DNA of 64,000 bases from Cephalotus follicularis (GCA_001972305.1 BDDD01000570.1:124001-188000), one strand, 5' to 3'; positions 21,980 through 34,497 are shown, counted from the first letter of the stretch. The notes: generated by a model not told the origin, from the letters alone. Numbers and translations: made by a program.

Positions 21980-24615
21980 TGTTGGAAACCCGAGGGGTCT
22001 CCCGGTCAATTTTGGGTCTGGGATGCTAGTGTGTATAATTTTAATTTTACAAAAGATACCAAGACAGCAAGTCAAGGTTCACACTGACATCTTGCTACCA
22101 AAATCAATATGCCTAGGATCTCCGTTTGATGTTCAATCGAACAATTACGAAATCAAGCATGCACGCAAAACCATAAAGTTTAAGCACAGCAGAAAACATA
22201 AAAACATAAGTGAAGCAACCATACCAACGTTCGAGGCTGCACCACTTTGCCGTTACGCGCTTGCAGCAGCAACTGCCGGTCATTGGTTACACCGCCGGAT
22301 TTCGGACAGTTCACGTTAGGTCCGATCTTGACACCACCGCACTCCAAAAATTCTGCTCTATCCGAATCTGGAGGAGACACGCCCAGAACCGTGCCGGAAC
22401 ACGGCGGCCAGAGTCGGCGACTCACTGAGTTCAGACTCAGTGAGTCTCGATCAACTCGTCATTGACCGACCTTGACATATGTGGACGCTAACACCACGAC
22501 GAATGCACCGGTGGCCAAGACTCGGCGAGACTCGGCCAGGAACACCATGAACGACCGGCGGTGAGTCACGAGGTTGACTCGTTGTTCGTCACCAGTGGCC
22601 GCCAAGCCACCAAAAGGCTCAGCGACACCAGCCCGACACACCCCAACCCAAGATTCGTCGTGACTCCGCGAGGAACGCCAAGACACAGCAGCCCGACGCG
22701 TTAACTCACCCGGTTGACTCACCAACGCAAAACGGCCAGAAAATGACCGGAAAATGCCTACACTAAGGTCAAGATAGGTAGAGCCAAAGGTTGGCTCCAC
22801 CTACCAGTGACGATTGGGGGCGGAAAGGGACGCCAGAGCAGGGAGGCGGCAGAAACACGATCTGCCACCACAGAGAGAAAGAGGGAAAGGAGAAATCGGG
22901 AGAGAGAAGAGAGACGGCTTACCAGGGATGGTCGCTCGCCTTCTCACGGCCTCCGGCGCGAAGCGCAGGTCTCTCCTCCAGCCAGAACGCGCCCCTGCGC
23001 ACCTGATGCCTTCTGCGTCTCACTCTTGTCCAAAACGCACAAGTCGTGCATTACAAGAAGAAGCAATGGGAGATATGGGAGAGAGTGAGAGAGAGATTAA
23101 GAGAGAGATATTTTAAAAAACTCTTTTTTAAAATGCATTCGTGACTTAAACAAATTAAGTCTCTCTCTCTCTCTCTCTCTCATTTTTCTTTTCTCTTTTC
23201 TCCTTTCAAAAAATTTCTTTCAATTTAAATTAAATTTCTCTTTCAAAATTAATTTGTTTCTCCCACATGTTTAATAATTCTCGTAATTAATTAAACATGT
23301 TTCTCTCTATTATGATTCAGTTAAGATCTCTCACTTTAAATAATTAAAGACTCTCTCTTTAATTAATTTAATTAAAATTAAATCATGCTCTGGCTTTAAA
23401 GTCTCTTGATATATCAAGATGACTATTAGTGGAACGAAAAACAAACCACTAATGTCAAAATAATATATACAAGTTAAAAAACTAGATTTACCACCGAGCG
23501 AGCATGTGTGCAGCATGCGTCACTTTTCCAATAATCAGGCGGGACCCGAAAGCCCGGTGGATTTCCGGTACTATGATAAATTTCCCAGAACATCCCTAAG
23601 TTCTGGTATGACTATCCAGCTGATAGCAACCTGTATATCATTCGTTAGCTGGTCCCCCAGTACTTTATCACTGTCATCGGTTTGCGTGCCGCGTATCCTT
23701 CATCATCTTGGCTCCGACCGCGGACTAGGGTATGGATAAATGTCACCCCTAGGTAAAACCGCGATAACTATAATTCTATGAACGCACTGAGACTATAGGA
23801 GATATCCCCGGAAACCTCTCGTTCCCAATCTCCCAGTACCCGGCCGTGAATTTTAAGTCTTCAATTGTCACAGATGTTATAGAGCCTATAACCCTCAACA
23901 CGGGTGTGACGATCCCATCTTGCGAACTTGCCCATACATCTCAATGCATCTCCCACAAGGCCCAAAGACAACCCTTATGCTAGCACGTGGCTAGTGCTGG
24001 GGAAGGCGGAAATCAAAGCCAGACAGTTACTACACAACGTATGCCAGCCGCTCAGGTCTAACGATACAACGTAAATCACGTATGATCTACTACACCTCTT
24101 TGACTAAACACTACCGTGACAATAGGAACTCTATTGACAGAGGTGTTGACTCTCCAAATAGATAACCTATAGTGGGTCGGTTGAGTGTCATGCCTCTGCA
24201 CGTACCCCGCATTGGCTTTAGGGTAAAACCCAAATTGTAATGAGATAATCCATCCTCCCTAACATCGGGAGCAAGCATAACATGACAAGTCTTTGCGGTT
24301 CATCAACTTCCCTAAGAGAGTGAACCTATGACTTCGAACTTTTGTCACAAGGGAGTAAGGATCTCATTCTCATAACCTCTCAGGCGAGATCCAACCCTTT
24401 ACAGATAGGGCGCTATAGGCGTATTCAGTTGACATGGTGATCAACTGATCCGTTGAGACGGTTTGGGATAAAACATATAGCCAGATGCCAATATTTATTA
24501 AATATGCATAATAAAACACGAATGGAACTAAGAATGTATGATTCAATAGTGTGTCATATGCGAGAACATATGTTTGCAGCCTCCTCGTGGCTTGCAGAGA
24601 CACCCTAATCTAACA
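21980..24615 (-). repeat. Copia G 5' LTR
   Basis: It runs from TGTTGGAAACCC at 21980 to CTAACA at 24615, collinear with the 3' LTR (14248-16928) including the GC-rich block, the CT run at 23161-23182 and the inverted repeat. It is about 45 bp shorter overall than its partner. The duplication AATAC follows at 24616. Confidence 0.92.
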
Positions 24616-25066
24616 AATACATGAAGCGTGTCTGACATATAAGTAAAACTCCATACATGGCTTCTTACAATGAGTCGCTCCAATGAACTCATAAAATAAT
24701 GAGCGCCCACATCTATGCCATATAGTCCGTACATGTTGACCTACGAGGACAGTCAAGCTCTTCAATGACCTGACATACAATACAGTAGTCTATCTGGATA
24801 ACACATGTCCAAGTGCGTTATCCTACGACTAGGAAGGTTCAAGAATACAGTTCATCGATGTGCTATGTCTCACTTCATGATCTTATCATGGTCTTATTCA
24901 TCAAACTTTATTCCATGTACATTCAATGATTAAACATACATATAAACATATATTAATGAATAGTTATCATTGATAATAATAAAGAACATCCTTTATTGAG
25001 CTATAATGTTTAAAACAAACTATTGTTATTACAAGAGACCCTGGCTTGTAGGACAAATCCCTAACA
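24616..25066 (-). repeat. Copia H 3' LTR, right part
   Basis: It continues the LTR interrupted by G. On the minus strand it opens TGTTAGGGATTTGTCC at 25066, preceded by the polypurine tract CTTTTGGGAGAT (25067-25078). Both are typical of a common plant copia group. Confidence 0.82.
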
Positions 25067-25363
25067 ATCTCCCAAAAGTACTAAAACTAGTTACCCATGT
25101 GTCTCACACATAGCCTAGAAAATTGTTTGAGGAGGATGCTCTTCGATAACGCTTTGGTGTGACCAGGGTTTCGTGGCCTATGCAATAGCCCTATTGTTGT
25201 CACAATATAAAGATATTTGATCATCAAAGGTAGAAAATACACCAAATCTGTGATGAACTTCTTAATCCACTCACCTTCCTTCGTAGCTTCTGATGTTGCA
25301 ATGTATTCAGCCTCGGTGACTGAATCTATAGTCGTTTATTGCTTGAAACTCTTCCAGCTCACC
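25067..25363 (-). pseudogene. Copia H RNase H end (fossil)
   Basis: The minus strand translates in pieces to the copia RNase H C-terminal region (TIDSVTEAEYIATSEATKEG, then EWIKKFI), followed by the polypurine tract and LTR. DSVTEAEYIA is the standard copia RNase H block. It ends at the insertion point of element A at 25364. It is broken. Confidence 0.8.
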
Positions 25364-27751
25364 TGTAACACCCGGTATTTTTCGTTTTGTAATATTTTGT
25401 CCTAAGATGTAATCTTATGTTGAATTAATAAAAGTTGGAGTTTTCGTCTCAATAATGTTTTCCAAACCCTAAATATTACTTTGGGAGAAAGGAATGTGTA
25501 TGTTAAACCAAAAATGGCGCAGTTTTGGTATAAACGCATCGATGTCTTTGGAAAGACGTCGACGCCTATGGGAGCAAAGGCGTACGTGAATGCATGTACA
25601 TGCACGTCGATGTAGGCAAAGACATAGACCCCCTCCTGTAAAAAGGGAAAAGGCATCGACGTCTATGGAAGACGTCGATGTCTTTGAAAAGAATATCAGT
25701 CACATTATGAACTGACAGAATAACATGCAATGGGCAACTTTTGAGGCACGAGAAAGAGACGTGTTGATCATGCATAATGGCCTCCTGACCTGCATGACTG
25801 AGGAAGGAGGACGAACATGACAAGTGTGGGTGTGCATGCAACCTGCAGAGAACTTGAGAAGGAAACAAAATGAAATGCATAATTTCACTGGGAAAGAGGG
25901 AGAGAACACGAGAGTGTTCATTGAATGCAGGCAGAAAGAGGGAGAGGGAGTCATCTGCATAAGAACAACCCCCTCCCCACCTCTCTCTCTCATTTAAAAC
26001 ACCAAAGGAAAGGAAGAGGAGGAAACCAGTGAGTGGGAGAAAGAGAGAACCACCATTGTTGAACTTGGATGGAGCTTGGAACTTGGAACTGGTGGCTTGC
26101 AGCAACGGGAAGGACCTAGAGGCTGCTGTAACCAGTTTGGAACGAAAAGAGGTGGACCTTCTAGTTCCTAACTTGAAACAACAAGGTAGGGGAAAGTGAT
26201 GATTCTTATACATGCATTTTGAGTTTTAAGATAATGAATGCCATTGATGAATTGCAAGTTAATGGGTGAATTGTAATCTCTGGACTTCTGTGATGACTAC
26301 TGTGATATACGCAGTAACCATGCATGTGTGATTACATGAATATTTGAACTAGTTGTGTAAAGGATGGATTTGATAATGGCTTGGTGTGTTAAAACTGTGG
26401 AGAAAACGTTCTGGGTTGGATAGACGTCGACGCCTACATAAAAACGTCGATGCCTTCGTGTGTAAATGTGAAATACATCGATGCCTGAGTAAAGAAATCG
26501 ATGCCTTTTCTGGGCATTGTAGAAAAATAATGTTACGCCTTCGTGTGTGAATGCGAAAGACATCGATGTCTTTGGGAAGACATCGACGCCTTTTCTGGGT
26601 ATTGCAAAACAGTAGTGTTTACTGTTGTTGGTGAACTGCCTTTGGTGATTGCATGTTTTATTCATGAAATGATGTTCTTGTTACATTCCCTGTTAGCCAG
26701 TAGCATGCCTTACACTTGAGAGAGTGAGATTTGTTTATATGAAGGATTAAAGGGTCGGATTCTACCCTCTAGAATCAAGATTCGCGAACTGATACGTCCT
26801 GGTATCATAAAGACATCGACGTCTTTGGAACGACATCGATGTCTTTGGTCCAAAAACGCCTGGGAATAACTGCATGAGTTGTTGGCGCCTTAGGGTAAAG
26901 ACATCGATGCCTTTGGGATAAACATCAACGCCTATCCCTCTGGTTGGAAGAGTTTCACTGGAATGGGACCCGTTAGACCCGAAATGACTCTAGAAACGAC
27001 CCTAAATGCATTCTAAGCATATGTTTGCATTATTACTGTACTGTGGATTGTATTGTGGTTGATTGTTAAAAAGTGTTAACCATTTCGAAAAGCTTACATG
27101 CTTATTAAAATGTATATTTGCCAAATACTTATATATTTTTTCAAAATGACTAGGGAAAGTATTTTCCAAAGACGGAGAAATGTTTAAAGGATTGGCTATA
27201 CAATCAAATTGTATTGTTTTAAGTTTATAACTTATTACAACCTATATATATATATATATTGTACTGCATCATAAGGCATTCATTGATGATACTCATTATC
27301 ATATACCTCGAACTATATTTATGACTTTATTCACTTAGCTGAGTGAGGACAAAGGCTAACCCCTACTGTAACAGATTGATGGAGTGGATATGATATGGAG
27401 CATGCAAGGAGACTTAAGGAGAATACTGAGTTGTTCTCTTTTTTTTTTTATGTACTGGTTTACTGAACAATGATCATGATAATTGGATTATTGTAACGTG
27501 GTTATTTCTTTCGTACTGTATTATCACACTCCGTTTATGGGCGATTGACTATGTTGTTGAGCTTTATACAAACTTGTTGGGTATCACGTAGTATGGGATG
27601 CATGATACATATTTAAATTTCAGCTCATTTCATGTTTTGCTTCCGCTATTGAAAGGTTTTTGTTTTTTCGTAATATCGCATAAGCTGAATTATGTTGTGT
27701 TGATTGCCTTACCGCTCTAATGTTGCCTTCATGGAAAATGGGGGCGTGACA
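25364..27751 (+). repeat. Chromovirus A 5' LTR
   Basis: It runs from TGTAACACCCGG to GGGCGTGACA, 2388 bp. It contains three clusters of TCGA-centred palindromes (25540-25690, 26415-26600, 26805-26940), a TGCATGTACATGCA palindrome at 25591-25604, a CT/GA-rich stretch near 25970-26040, a (TA) run at 27243-27259 and a conserved block GAGTGAGGACAAAGGCTAAC near the 3' end. Minus-strand frames of up to 215 codons across it are not kept open in the 3' LTR and are judged fortuitous. Confidence 0.93.
25540..26940. repeat. Paired TCGA palindromes, 20-bp spacing (A 5' LTR)
   Basis: About 16 motifs occur in eight pairs. Within a pair the TCGA cores are usually 20 bp apart (for example 26563 and 26583). 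The unit approaches the 18-bp palindrome AAAGACATCGATGTCTTT, which is perfect at 26556-26573 and at 33632-33649 in the 3' LTR. Variants such as GACGTCGACGCC alternate with it. Confidence 0.9.
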
Positions 27752-27754
27752 ACG

Positions 27755-27766
27755 TGGTATCAGAGC
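27755..27766 (+). promoter_or_regulatory. Chromovirus A primer-binding site
   Basis: TGGTATCAGAGC, an exact match to the plant initiator-Met tRNA complement, three bases after the 5' LTR end. Confidence 0.92.
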
Positions 27767-27863
27767 ATATTCCATATATGCTTAGCTAGGATACTTTCCT
27801 TGGCAATCAATAATATGTTTTTCCTAAAGTCGTGACTAACCGTCATCCTTCTTATAGGAACAA

Positions 27864-28990
27864 ATGGACCGAAGGAGAACACGTCTAGGGCTAGAGCTGT
27901 TGGAGCCAATGCCCCTGAGGAAGCGAATATGCTGCAAGGAGTGAATGCCCCCCAAGATGATAGGGACCCGATGACCCGGATTGCGGATTATTTCCAGCAA
28001 CAGATGGCCTTTAATTTGGCTAACACGGAGGAGATGCGCCAATACTACGTGCAAGCTCGGCCGCAACATAGAGCTCCCGATCACTGCCCGAGAGAGGATA
28101 GTAACCAGTTTGGGAGGGACATTGAAAGGTTTATGAGACAGAATCCACCCAGTTTCCGGGGAGAACTTGATGCTACTGTGGCTGAGAGATGGCTGCAGGA
28201 CTTGGAGAAAATCTTTGAAGTAATGGGCTGTACTGAAACTCAGAAACTAAAATTTGCTGTATACCGCCTATGGGGTGAGGCCACTCATTGGTGGGATATG
28301 GTCAAGGAGAAATGGGAATCTCAAAGGCCTGACAGTACTTGGGGAAGATTCCAGGTAGAATTCTTGGAGACATATGTTCCTCGGTTGGAACAAGAGCGCC
28401 GGGAGACAGAGCTCTTGGAGCTGGGACAAGGGGAAATGATGGTGACCGAGTATCAAGCAAGGTTCATGGAGCTAGCCAGACACTCAGCTTATCTGGTAGC
28501 TGATGAAGTGAAGAAGATACGGAGATTTTTGAGGGGTCTGCGACCAGATCATCGGTCAAGGATCAGAGCTATGGAGTTGGGAACTTTTGTGGAGGTTGCT
28601 CAGAAGGCGAGATTGCTGGAGAGCATATCCAATGAAGACCGAGCAGAGAGGGCTCGAGCACAACAAAATAAACAGAGCCCGACGAGACCGGCTTCTTCAA
28701 AATTGCAAGGCAGTGGTTCTCCAACGAAGTCATCGAAGAACAAAACTGCACAGACTGTCACCCAGGGTACTCCTAGCCAAGGGAGTAATGCCAAAACTGG
28801 AGCTTGTTATCACTGTGGTCATAAAGGCCACTTACAGAAAGATTGCTGGAGGATGAATGGGTTGTGTTTGAGGTGCGGGGCATCTGGTCATTCCATGAGA
28901 GATTGCCCGAAGAGTCAGGCTACAGCACCTACTGGACCAGCTACTAGCAGCGGGGCCTTCAGGGCGAAGGGACACCGGCAAGGGCATTAC
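27864..28990 (+). pseudogene. Chromovirus A gag (fossil)
   Basis: The start at 27864 opens MDRRRTRLGLELLEPMPLRK in the first frame; the gag frame proper is recognisable from about 27930. The Retrotrans_gag core (WLQDLEKIFEVMGCTETQKL, LWGEATHWWDMVKEKW) lies at about 28100-28560. Two CCHC knuckles, CYHCGHKGHLQKDC (28804-28846) and [14 protein letters not shown] (28865-28906), are a Tekay/Del trait. Gag packages element RNA in the particle. It is followed by protease in the same element. Confidence 0.9.
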
Positions 28991-29029
28991 GAAAGGTAGA
29001 GTTTTTACCCTTTCACAGACAGAGGTTCC

Positions 29030-29480
29030 GGAGTCTACCTCAGTCATTGGAGGTATACTGTATATTTATGGTTTTTCTGCTAGAGTGTTGATGGACCCTG
29101 GAGCATCACATTCTTTTATTTCTTCACAATTTGCATCATACTTAGATGTAACACCCGACTGTATGCCATACACCTTGGATGTGAGCACACCTGCTAGAGC
29201 TTCCATGTATACAGATACCGTATATAGGAGTTGTGAGATGTCTATGTCAGGCATTTCCTTGTATGCAGATTTGATAGTATTGCCCATCCGTGACTTCGAT
29301 GTTATTTTGGGGATGGATTGGCTGTCAGCATATCATGCTTACATGGACTGCTACAACAAGACGGTTGATTTTTGTCTGTCCGATGGTACTATTTTCCAGT
29401 TTAAGGGAGATAAGGGGTTTTCTACACCAATTATATCCTTTATCCGTGCGTCGAGGTATCTCGAGAAAGGGTGCGAAGGA
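29030..29480 (+). pseudogene. Chromovirus A aspartic protease (fossil)
   Basis: The plus strand encodes [20 protein letters not shown] (active site DPGAS) near 29080, then [20 protein letters not shown] and the Tekay block [15 protein letters not shown]. It would release Gag and Pol proteins from the precursor. It leads into the linker [20 protein letters not shown] before RT. Confidence 0.9.
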
Positions 29481-29689
29481 TATCTTGCTCATGTAATTGA
29501 TCGAAGGAAGGAGAAAGGCTTGAGCTTGGAGGAAATCCCAGTTGTCTGTGAATTTCCAGATGTGTTTCCTGATGACTTGGGATCTTTGCCACCGAAGAGG
29601 AATATGGAGTTTGTTATCGATCTTATACCAGGTACAGCTCCTATTTCTAAAGCACCATACAGAATGGGTCCTACAGAATTGAGGGAACT

Positions 29690-30430
29690 AAAATTGCAGT
29701 TACAGGATCTGATCGATAAGGGTTTTATTCGACCCAGTGTTTCTCCGTGGGGTGCACCTATACTGTTTGTCAAGAAAAAGGATGGGTCGATGAGGCTCTG
29801 CATCGACTATAGAATGTTAAACAAGGCAACTATAGAGAACAAGTATACTTTACCTCACATCAAGGATTTGTTCGACCAGCTACAAGGGGCGAGAGTATTC
29901 TCGAATCTTGATTTGAGGTCAGGTTATCACCAGTTGAGGGTGAGGGAGGGAGATATTGAGAAGACTGCTTTCCAGACAAGGTACGGTCACTACGAGTTCG
30001 TTGTGATGCCTTTTGGTGTTACCAATGCACCGGCTGCGTTCATATCATTGATGAACGATGTGTTTCGACCGTACCTGGACCAGTTTGTCGTGGTGTTTAT
30101 TGACGACGTACTAGTGTACTCAAGGAGTGAGGAGGAGCATGCTTGCCATCTGAGGTTGGTTTTGCAGATTCTTCGAGAGCAGCAGCTGTATGCCAAATTC
30201 AGTAAGTGTGAATTTTGGCTTGACCGTGTGACCTTTCTTGGTCACATTGTATCTGGAGAAGGTTTGGCGGTGGATCCGTCCAAGACAGAGGTGGTACGAG
30301 ATTGGCCACAGCCGAAGAACGTGACAGAGGTACGCAGTTTTCTTGGCTTGGCAGGGTATTACAGAAGGTTTATCCAGAACTTTTCAAGGATAGCCGAGCC
30401 CTTGACTAGACTGACCCAGAAGAAGACCTT
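29690..30430 (+). pseudogene. Chromovirus A reverse transcriptase (fossil)
   Basis: The RT domain shows all core blocks: [78 protein letters not shown] and the catalytic block [14 protein letters not shown], then [19 protein letters not shown] and the thumb. FIDD is the usual form of the YxDD site in plant chromoviruses. It copies element RNA into cDNA in the particle. Confidence 0.95.
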
Positions 30431-30890
30431 GTTTATCTGGTATGAAGATTGTGAAGCTAGTTTCCATGAACTGAAGGATCGATTGGTTTCTGCTCCTATC
30501 TTGGCATTACCCGAGGGTAATGAGGGCTTTGCAGTCTATAGTGATGCATCGGGTAAGGGCTTGGGTTGCATGTTGATGCAATGAGGTAGAGTGATCGCTT
30601 ATGCTTCACGGAAGCTAAAGCCATACGAAGAGAATTACCCGACTCATGATCTTGAACTGGCAGCTATTATCTTTGCTCTTCAGAAATGGAGACACTACTT
30701 ATATGGAGCACAGTTTGAGATTTTTACTGATCACAAGAGTCTGAGGTACCTATTTTGTAAGGACACACTGAACATGAGACAACGCAGGTGGGTAGAATTC
30801 TTTAATGATTATGACTGCAGTATCCAGTACCACCCGGGGAAAGCGAATGTAGTCGCTGATGCCTTGAGACGCAAGGCTATGGTTTCCAGT
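30430..30890 (+). pseudogene. Chromovirus A RNase H (fossil)
   Basis: The domain contains [51 protein letters not shown] and the end [20 protein letters not shown]. The acidic residues of SDAS, HDLEL and TDHKSL are the expected catalytic positions. It would degrade the RNA strand of the RNA-DNA hybrid. Confidence 0.92.
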
Positions 30891-30929
30891 ACGATGGTGT
30901 CGCAATGGAAGATGTTATAAGACTTCCAA

Positions 30930-32395
30930 GAGTTGTCTCCGTTTAATCAGGCACCGGGGATTTTTGTGGCCGAAATGCGGGTCCAACCAGTGTTACTGGA
31001 TCACATCAGGGATGCACAACCGCACGATCCGGAGTTGCAACAAATTCGGGAGAACCTGGACTCCGAATCTGATTTTTTAGTACATGCTGATGGTCTTCAG
31101 AGATATCGGGGACGTGTGTGTCTCCCAGATGAACCAGGGTTGAAGAATGAGTTGCTTCGCGGGGCTCATAAATCTTTGTACAGTATTCATCCTGGTAGCA
31201 CCAAAATGTACCAAGATATGAATAAGACTTACTGGTGGCCTGGCATGAAGCGCGAAATTGCAGGATATGTCACAAAGTGTTTGACTTGCCAGAGGGTCAA
31301 GGCTGAACACCAGAGATCGGCAGGACTGTTGCAGTCATTACCAGTGTCAGAGGGATGGACTTTGTTTCTGGATTTCCACGGACTAGGCATCGTTATAATG
31401 CAGTGTGGGTTATTGTTGATAGACTCACCAAATCAGCACACTTTTTGCCTACACACGTCACTGATTCAGTGAGCAAGTTGGCTTGATTCTCTGTGAAGGA
31501 GATTGTGAGACTACACGGTGTTCCGGTGAGCATCATTTATGATAGGGATTCGATCTTCACTTCCAACTTCTGGAAGAGATTTCAGACAGCATTCGAAACG
31601 AGATTGAATCTCAGTACTGCTTTTCACCCTCAAACAGATGGACAGTCAGAGCGTACCATCCAAACCTTGGAGGATATGCTTCGAGCTTGTCTGATCAATT
31701 TTTCTGGGACATGGGAAGACCATATTCCTCTCATAGAGTTTTCTTATAATAACAGCTATCATTCCAGCATCAGCATGGCACCGTTTGAAGCGCTGTATGG
31801 GAGGAAGTGTAGATCTCCTGTGTGTTGGGATGAGGTTGGTCAACGACCATTGCTTGGGTCGGATTTGGTGGAGGAGACTTTGGAGAAAGTCAAGTTCATC
31901 AAAGAGAAGTTGCTAGCAGCACAGAGTCGGCAGAAGAGCTATGCCGATAGTGTGAAGAGAAGGCCTTTAACCTTCAATGTTGGAGATTACGTGTTTTTGA
32001 AGGTATCTCCATGGAAAGGAGTGCAAAGATTCGGAAAGAAGGGCAAGTTAGCACCACGCTATATTGGTCCTTTAGAGATTCTAGAGAGGATTGGGGAGGT
32101 AGCTTATCAGCTAGCCTTGCCTCCTACTTTGTCGGGCGTACATGATGTCTTCCATGTATCGATGCTACGAGGTTATATCGGAGATCCATCACATGTCCTG
32201 GATTACGACTCGGTTACTGTGAGGGATGATCTTTCCTGCGAGGAGTCACCGGTGAGAATCTTGGGTTGGAAGACACAAGTATTGAGGAACCAAACTATTC
32301 CTATGGTAAAGGTCCAGTGGCAATTTCACCGGCCGCATGAAGCGACTTGGGAACGTGAGGATGATATTCGAGAACGTTACCCGCATTTGTTTTAG
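30930..32395 (+). pseudogene. Chromovirus A integrase with chromodomain (fossil)
   Basis: An HHCC zinc module ([20 protein letters not shown] ... [13 protein letters not shown]) is at about 31180-31315. A DDE core ([40 protein letters not shown]) lies at about 31370-31780. A basic linker ([20 protein letters not shown]) precedes the C-terminal chromodomain at about 32249-32392 ([20 protein letters not shown] ... ATWEREDD). Chromodomains in this lineage are thought to steer integration to heterochromatin. The region is broken. It ends just before the polypurine tract. Confidence 0.92.
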
Positions 32396-32426
32396 TATTG
32401 TGTTAATTTCGAGGACGCAATTTCTT

Positions 32427-32440
32427 GAAGGAGGGGTGGA
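32427..32440 (+). promoter_or_regulatory. Chromovirus A polypurine tract
   Basis: GAAGGAGGGGTGGA directly before the 3' LTR start TGTAACGCCCGG at 32441. Elements B (GAACGAGGGGTCGA) and D (minus strand) have the same arrangement. Confidence 0.85.
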
Positions 32441-34497
32441 TGTAACGCCCGGTATTTTTCGTTTTGTAATATTTCATCCTAAGATGTAATCTTATGTTGA
32501 ATTAACAAAAGTTGGAGTTTTCGTCTCAATAATGTTTTCCAAACCCTAAATATTACTTTGGGAGAAAGGAATGTGTATGTTAAACCAAAAACAGTGCAGT
32601 TTTGGTATAAACGCGTCGATGTCTTTGGAAAGACGTCGACGCCTATGGGAGCAAAGGCGTACGTGAATGCATGTACATGCACGTTGATGTAGGCAAAGAC
32701 ATCGACCCCCTCATGTAAAAAGGGAAAAGGCATCGACGCCTATGGAAGACGTCGACATCTTTGAAAAGAATATCAGTCACATTATGAACTGACAGAATAA
32801 CATGCAATGGGGCAACTTTTGAGGCACGGGAAGGAGACGTGTTGATCATGCATAATGGCCTCCTAACCTGCGTGACTGAGGAAGGAGGAAGAACATGACA
32901 AGTGTGGGTGTGCATGAAACCTGCAGAGAACTTGAGAAGGAAACAAAATGAAATGCAAAATTTCACTGGGAAAGAGGGACAGAACACGAGAGTGTTCATT
33001 GAATGCAGGGAGAAAGAGGGAGAGGGTGCCATCTGCATAAGAACAACCCCCTCCCCACCTCTCTCTCTCATTTAAAACACCAAAGGAAAGGAAGAGGAGG
33101 AAACTACTGAGTGGGAGGAAGAGAGAACCACCATTGTTGAACTTGGTTGGAGCTTGGAACTTGGAGCTGGTGGCTTGCATCAACGGGAAGGACCTAGAGG
33201 CTACTGTAACCAGTTTGGAATGAAAAGAGGTGGACCTTCTAGTTTCTAACTTGGAACAACAAGGTAGGGGAAAGTGATGATTCTTATACATGCATTTTGA
33301 GTTTTAAGATAATGAATGCCATTGATGAATTGCATGTTAATGGGTGAATTGTAATCTCTGGACTTCTGTGATGACTACTGTGATATACGGAGTAACCATG
33401 CATGTGTGATTACATGAATAATTGAACTGGTTGTGTAAAGGATGGATTTGATAATGGCTTGGTGTTAAAACTGTGGAGAAAACGTTCTGGGTTGGATAGA
33501 CATCGACGCCTACATAAAGACGTCGATGCCTTCGTGTGTAAATGTGAAAGACATCGATGCTTGAGTAAAGACATCGATGCCTTTTCTGGGAATTGTAGAA
33601 CAGTAATGTTACGCCTTCGTGCGTGAATACGAAAGACATCGATGTCTTTGGGAAGACATCGACGCCTTTTCTGGGTATTACAAAAAAGTAGTGTTTACTG
33701 TTGTTGGTGAACTGCCTTTGGTGATTGCATGTTTTATTCATGAAATGATGTTTTGGTTGCATTCCCTGTTAGTCAGTAGCATGCCTTACACTTGAGATAG
33801 TGAGATTCGTTTATATGAAGGATTAAAGGGCCGGATTCTACCCTATAGAATCAAGATTCGCGAACTGATACCTCCTGGTATCATAAAGACATCGACGTCT
33901 TTGGAACGACATCGATGTCTTTGGTCCAAAAAAGCCTGGGAATAACTGCATGAGTTGTTGGTGCCTTAGGGTAAAGACGTCAAAGCCTTTGGGATAAACA
34001 TCGATGCCTATCCCTCTGGTTGGAAGAGTTTCACTCGAATGGGACCTGTTAGACTCGAAACGACTCTAGAAACGACCCTAAATGCATTCTGAGCATATGT
34101 TTGCATTATTACGGGACTGTGGATTGTATTGTGGTTGATTGCTAAAGAGTGTTAACCATTTCGAAAAGCTTACATGATTATGAAAATGTATATTTGCCAA
34201 ATACTTATATATATTTTCAAAATTACTGGGGAAAGTATTTTCCAAAGACGGAGAATTGTTTAAAGGATTGGCTATACAATCAAATTGTATGGTTTTAGGT
34301 TTATAAATTATTACAACCTGAGATGGAGTTTTATATTTTAAACAAATATATTTGATCAAGTAATTATATTCATTGCTTGACTTGTACTGTACGGTGTTTG
34401 TGCTATATATATATATATTGTACTGCATCATAAGGCATTCATTGATGATACTCATTATCATATACCTCGAACTATATTTATGACTTTATTCACTTAG
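32441..34497 (+). repeat. Chromovirus A 3' LTR, incomplete
   Basis: Collinear with the 5' LTR from TGTAACGCCCGG through the three motif clusters (32615-32765, 33500-33665, 33890-34010) and an internal AT-rich stretch with a (TA) run at 34403-34419. It stops at CACTTAG where LTR sequence of element B begins. Confidence 0.9.

Larger units (their letters stand above)
14248..24615 (-). mobile_element. Ty1/copia element G, full structure, decayed inside
   Basis: It has two long LTRs (2681 and 2636 bp), a primer site at the inner edge of the right LTR, a polypurine tract at the inner edge of the left LTR, and a perfect 5-bp target duplication AATAC. The 10.37-kb unit therefore inserted as one piece into the LTR of element H. 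The interior of about 5 kb shows copia integrase, RT and RNase H on the minus strand, but is decayed with dozens of breaks. Over the first 258 LTR bases I count about 10 differences (about 4%), roughly 1.5 My at 1.3e-8 per site per year. That is surprisingly young for so decayed an interior, so the copy may have been mobilised by proteins supplied from elsewhere. Confidence 0.92.
25364..34497 (+). mobile_element. Tekay/Del-type chromovirus A (fossil, few breaks)
   Basis: It has 5' LTR, primer site, gag, protease, RT, RNase H, integrase with C-terminal chromodomain, polypurine tract and most of a 3' LTR, all on the plus strand. The double CCHC knuckle, the DPGASHSF protease and the chromodomain tail ([17 protein letters not shown]) place it in Tekay/Del. 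About four breaks in the coding part. Over about 325 bp the LTRs differ at about 14 sites (about 4.3%), or roughly 1.6 My. The 3' LTR is incomplete where element B begins at 34498. The left flank is TCACC (25359-25363); no matching right duplication is present. Confidence 0.93.

Noticed and set aside
25566-26213. 215-codon frame on the minus strand inside the A 5' LTR
   Set aside because: The collinear frame is not kept in the 3' LTR, it shows no domain, and it crosses a CT-rich strand that depletes stops by chance.
27755-27766. Possible tRNA gene remnants at TGGTATCAGAGC sites
   Set aside because: They are primer-binding sites directly next to LTR ends; no cloverleaf can be drawn around them.
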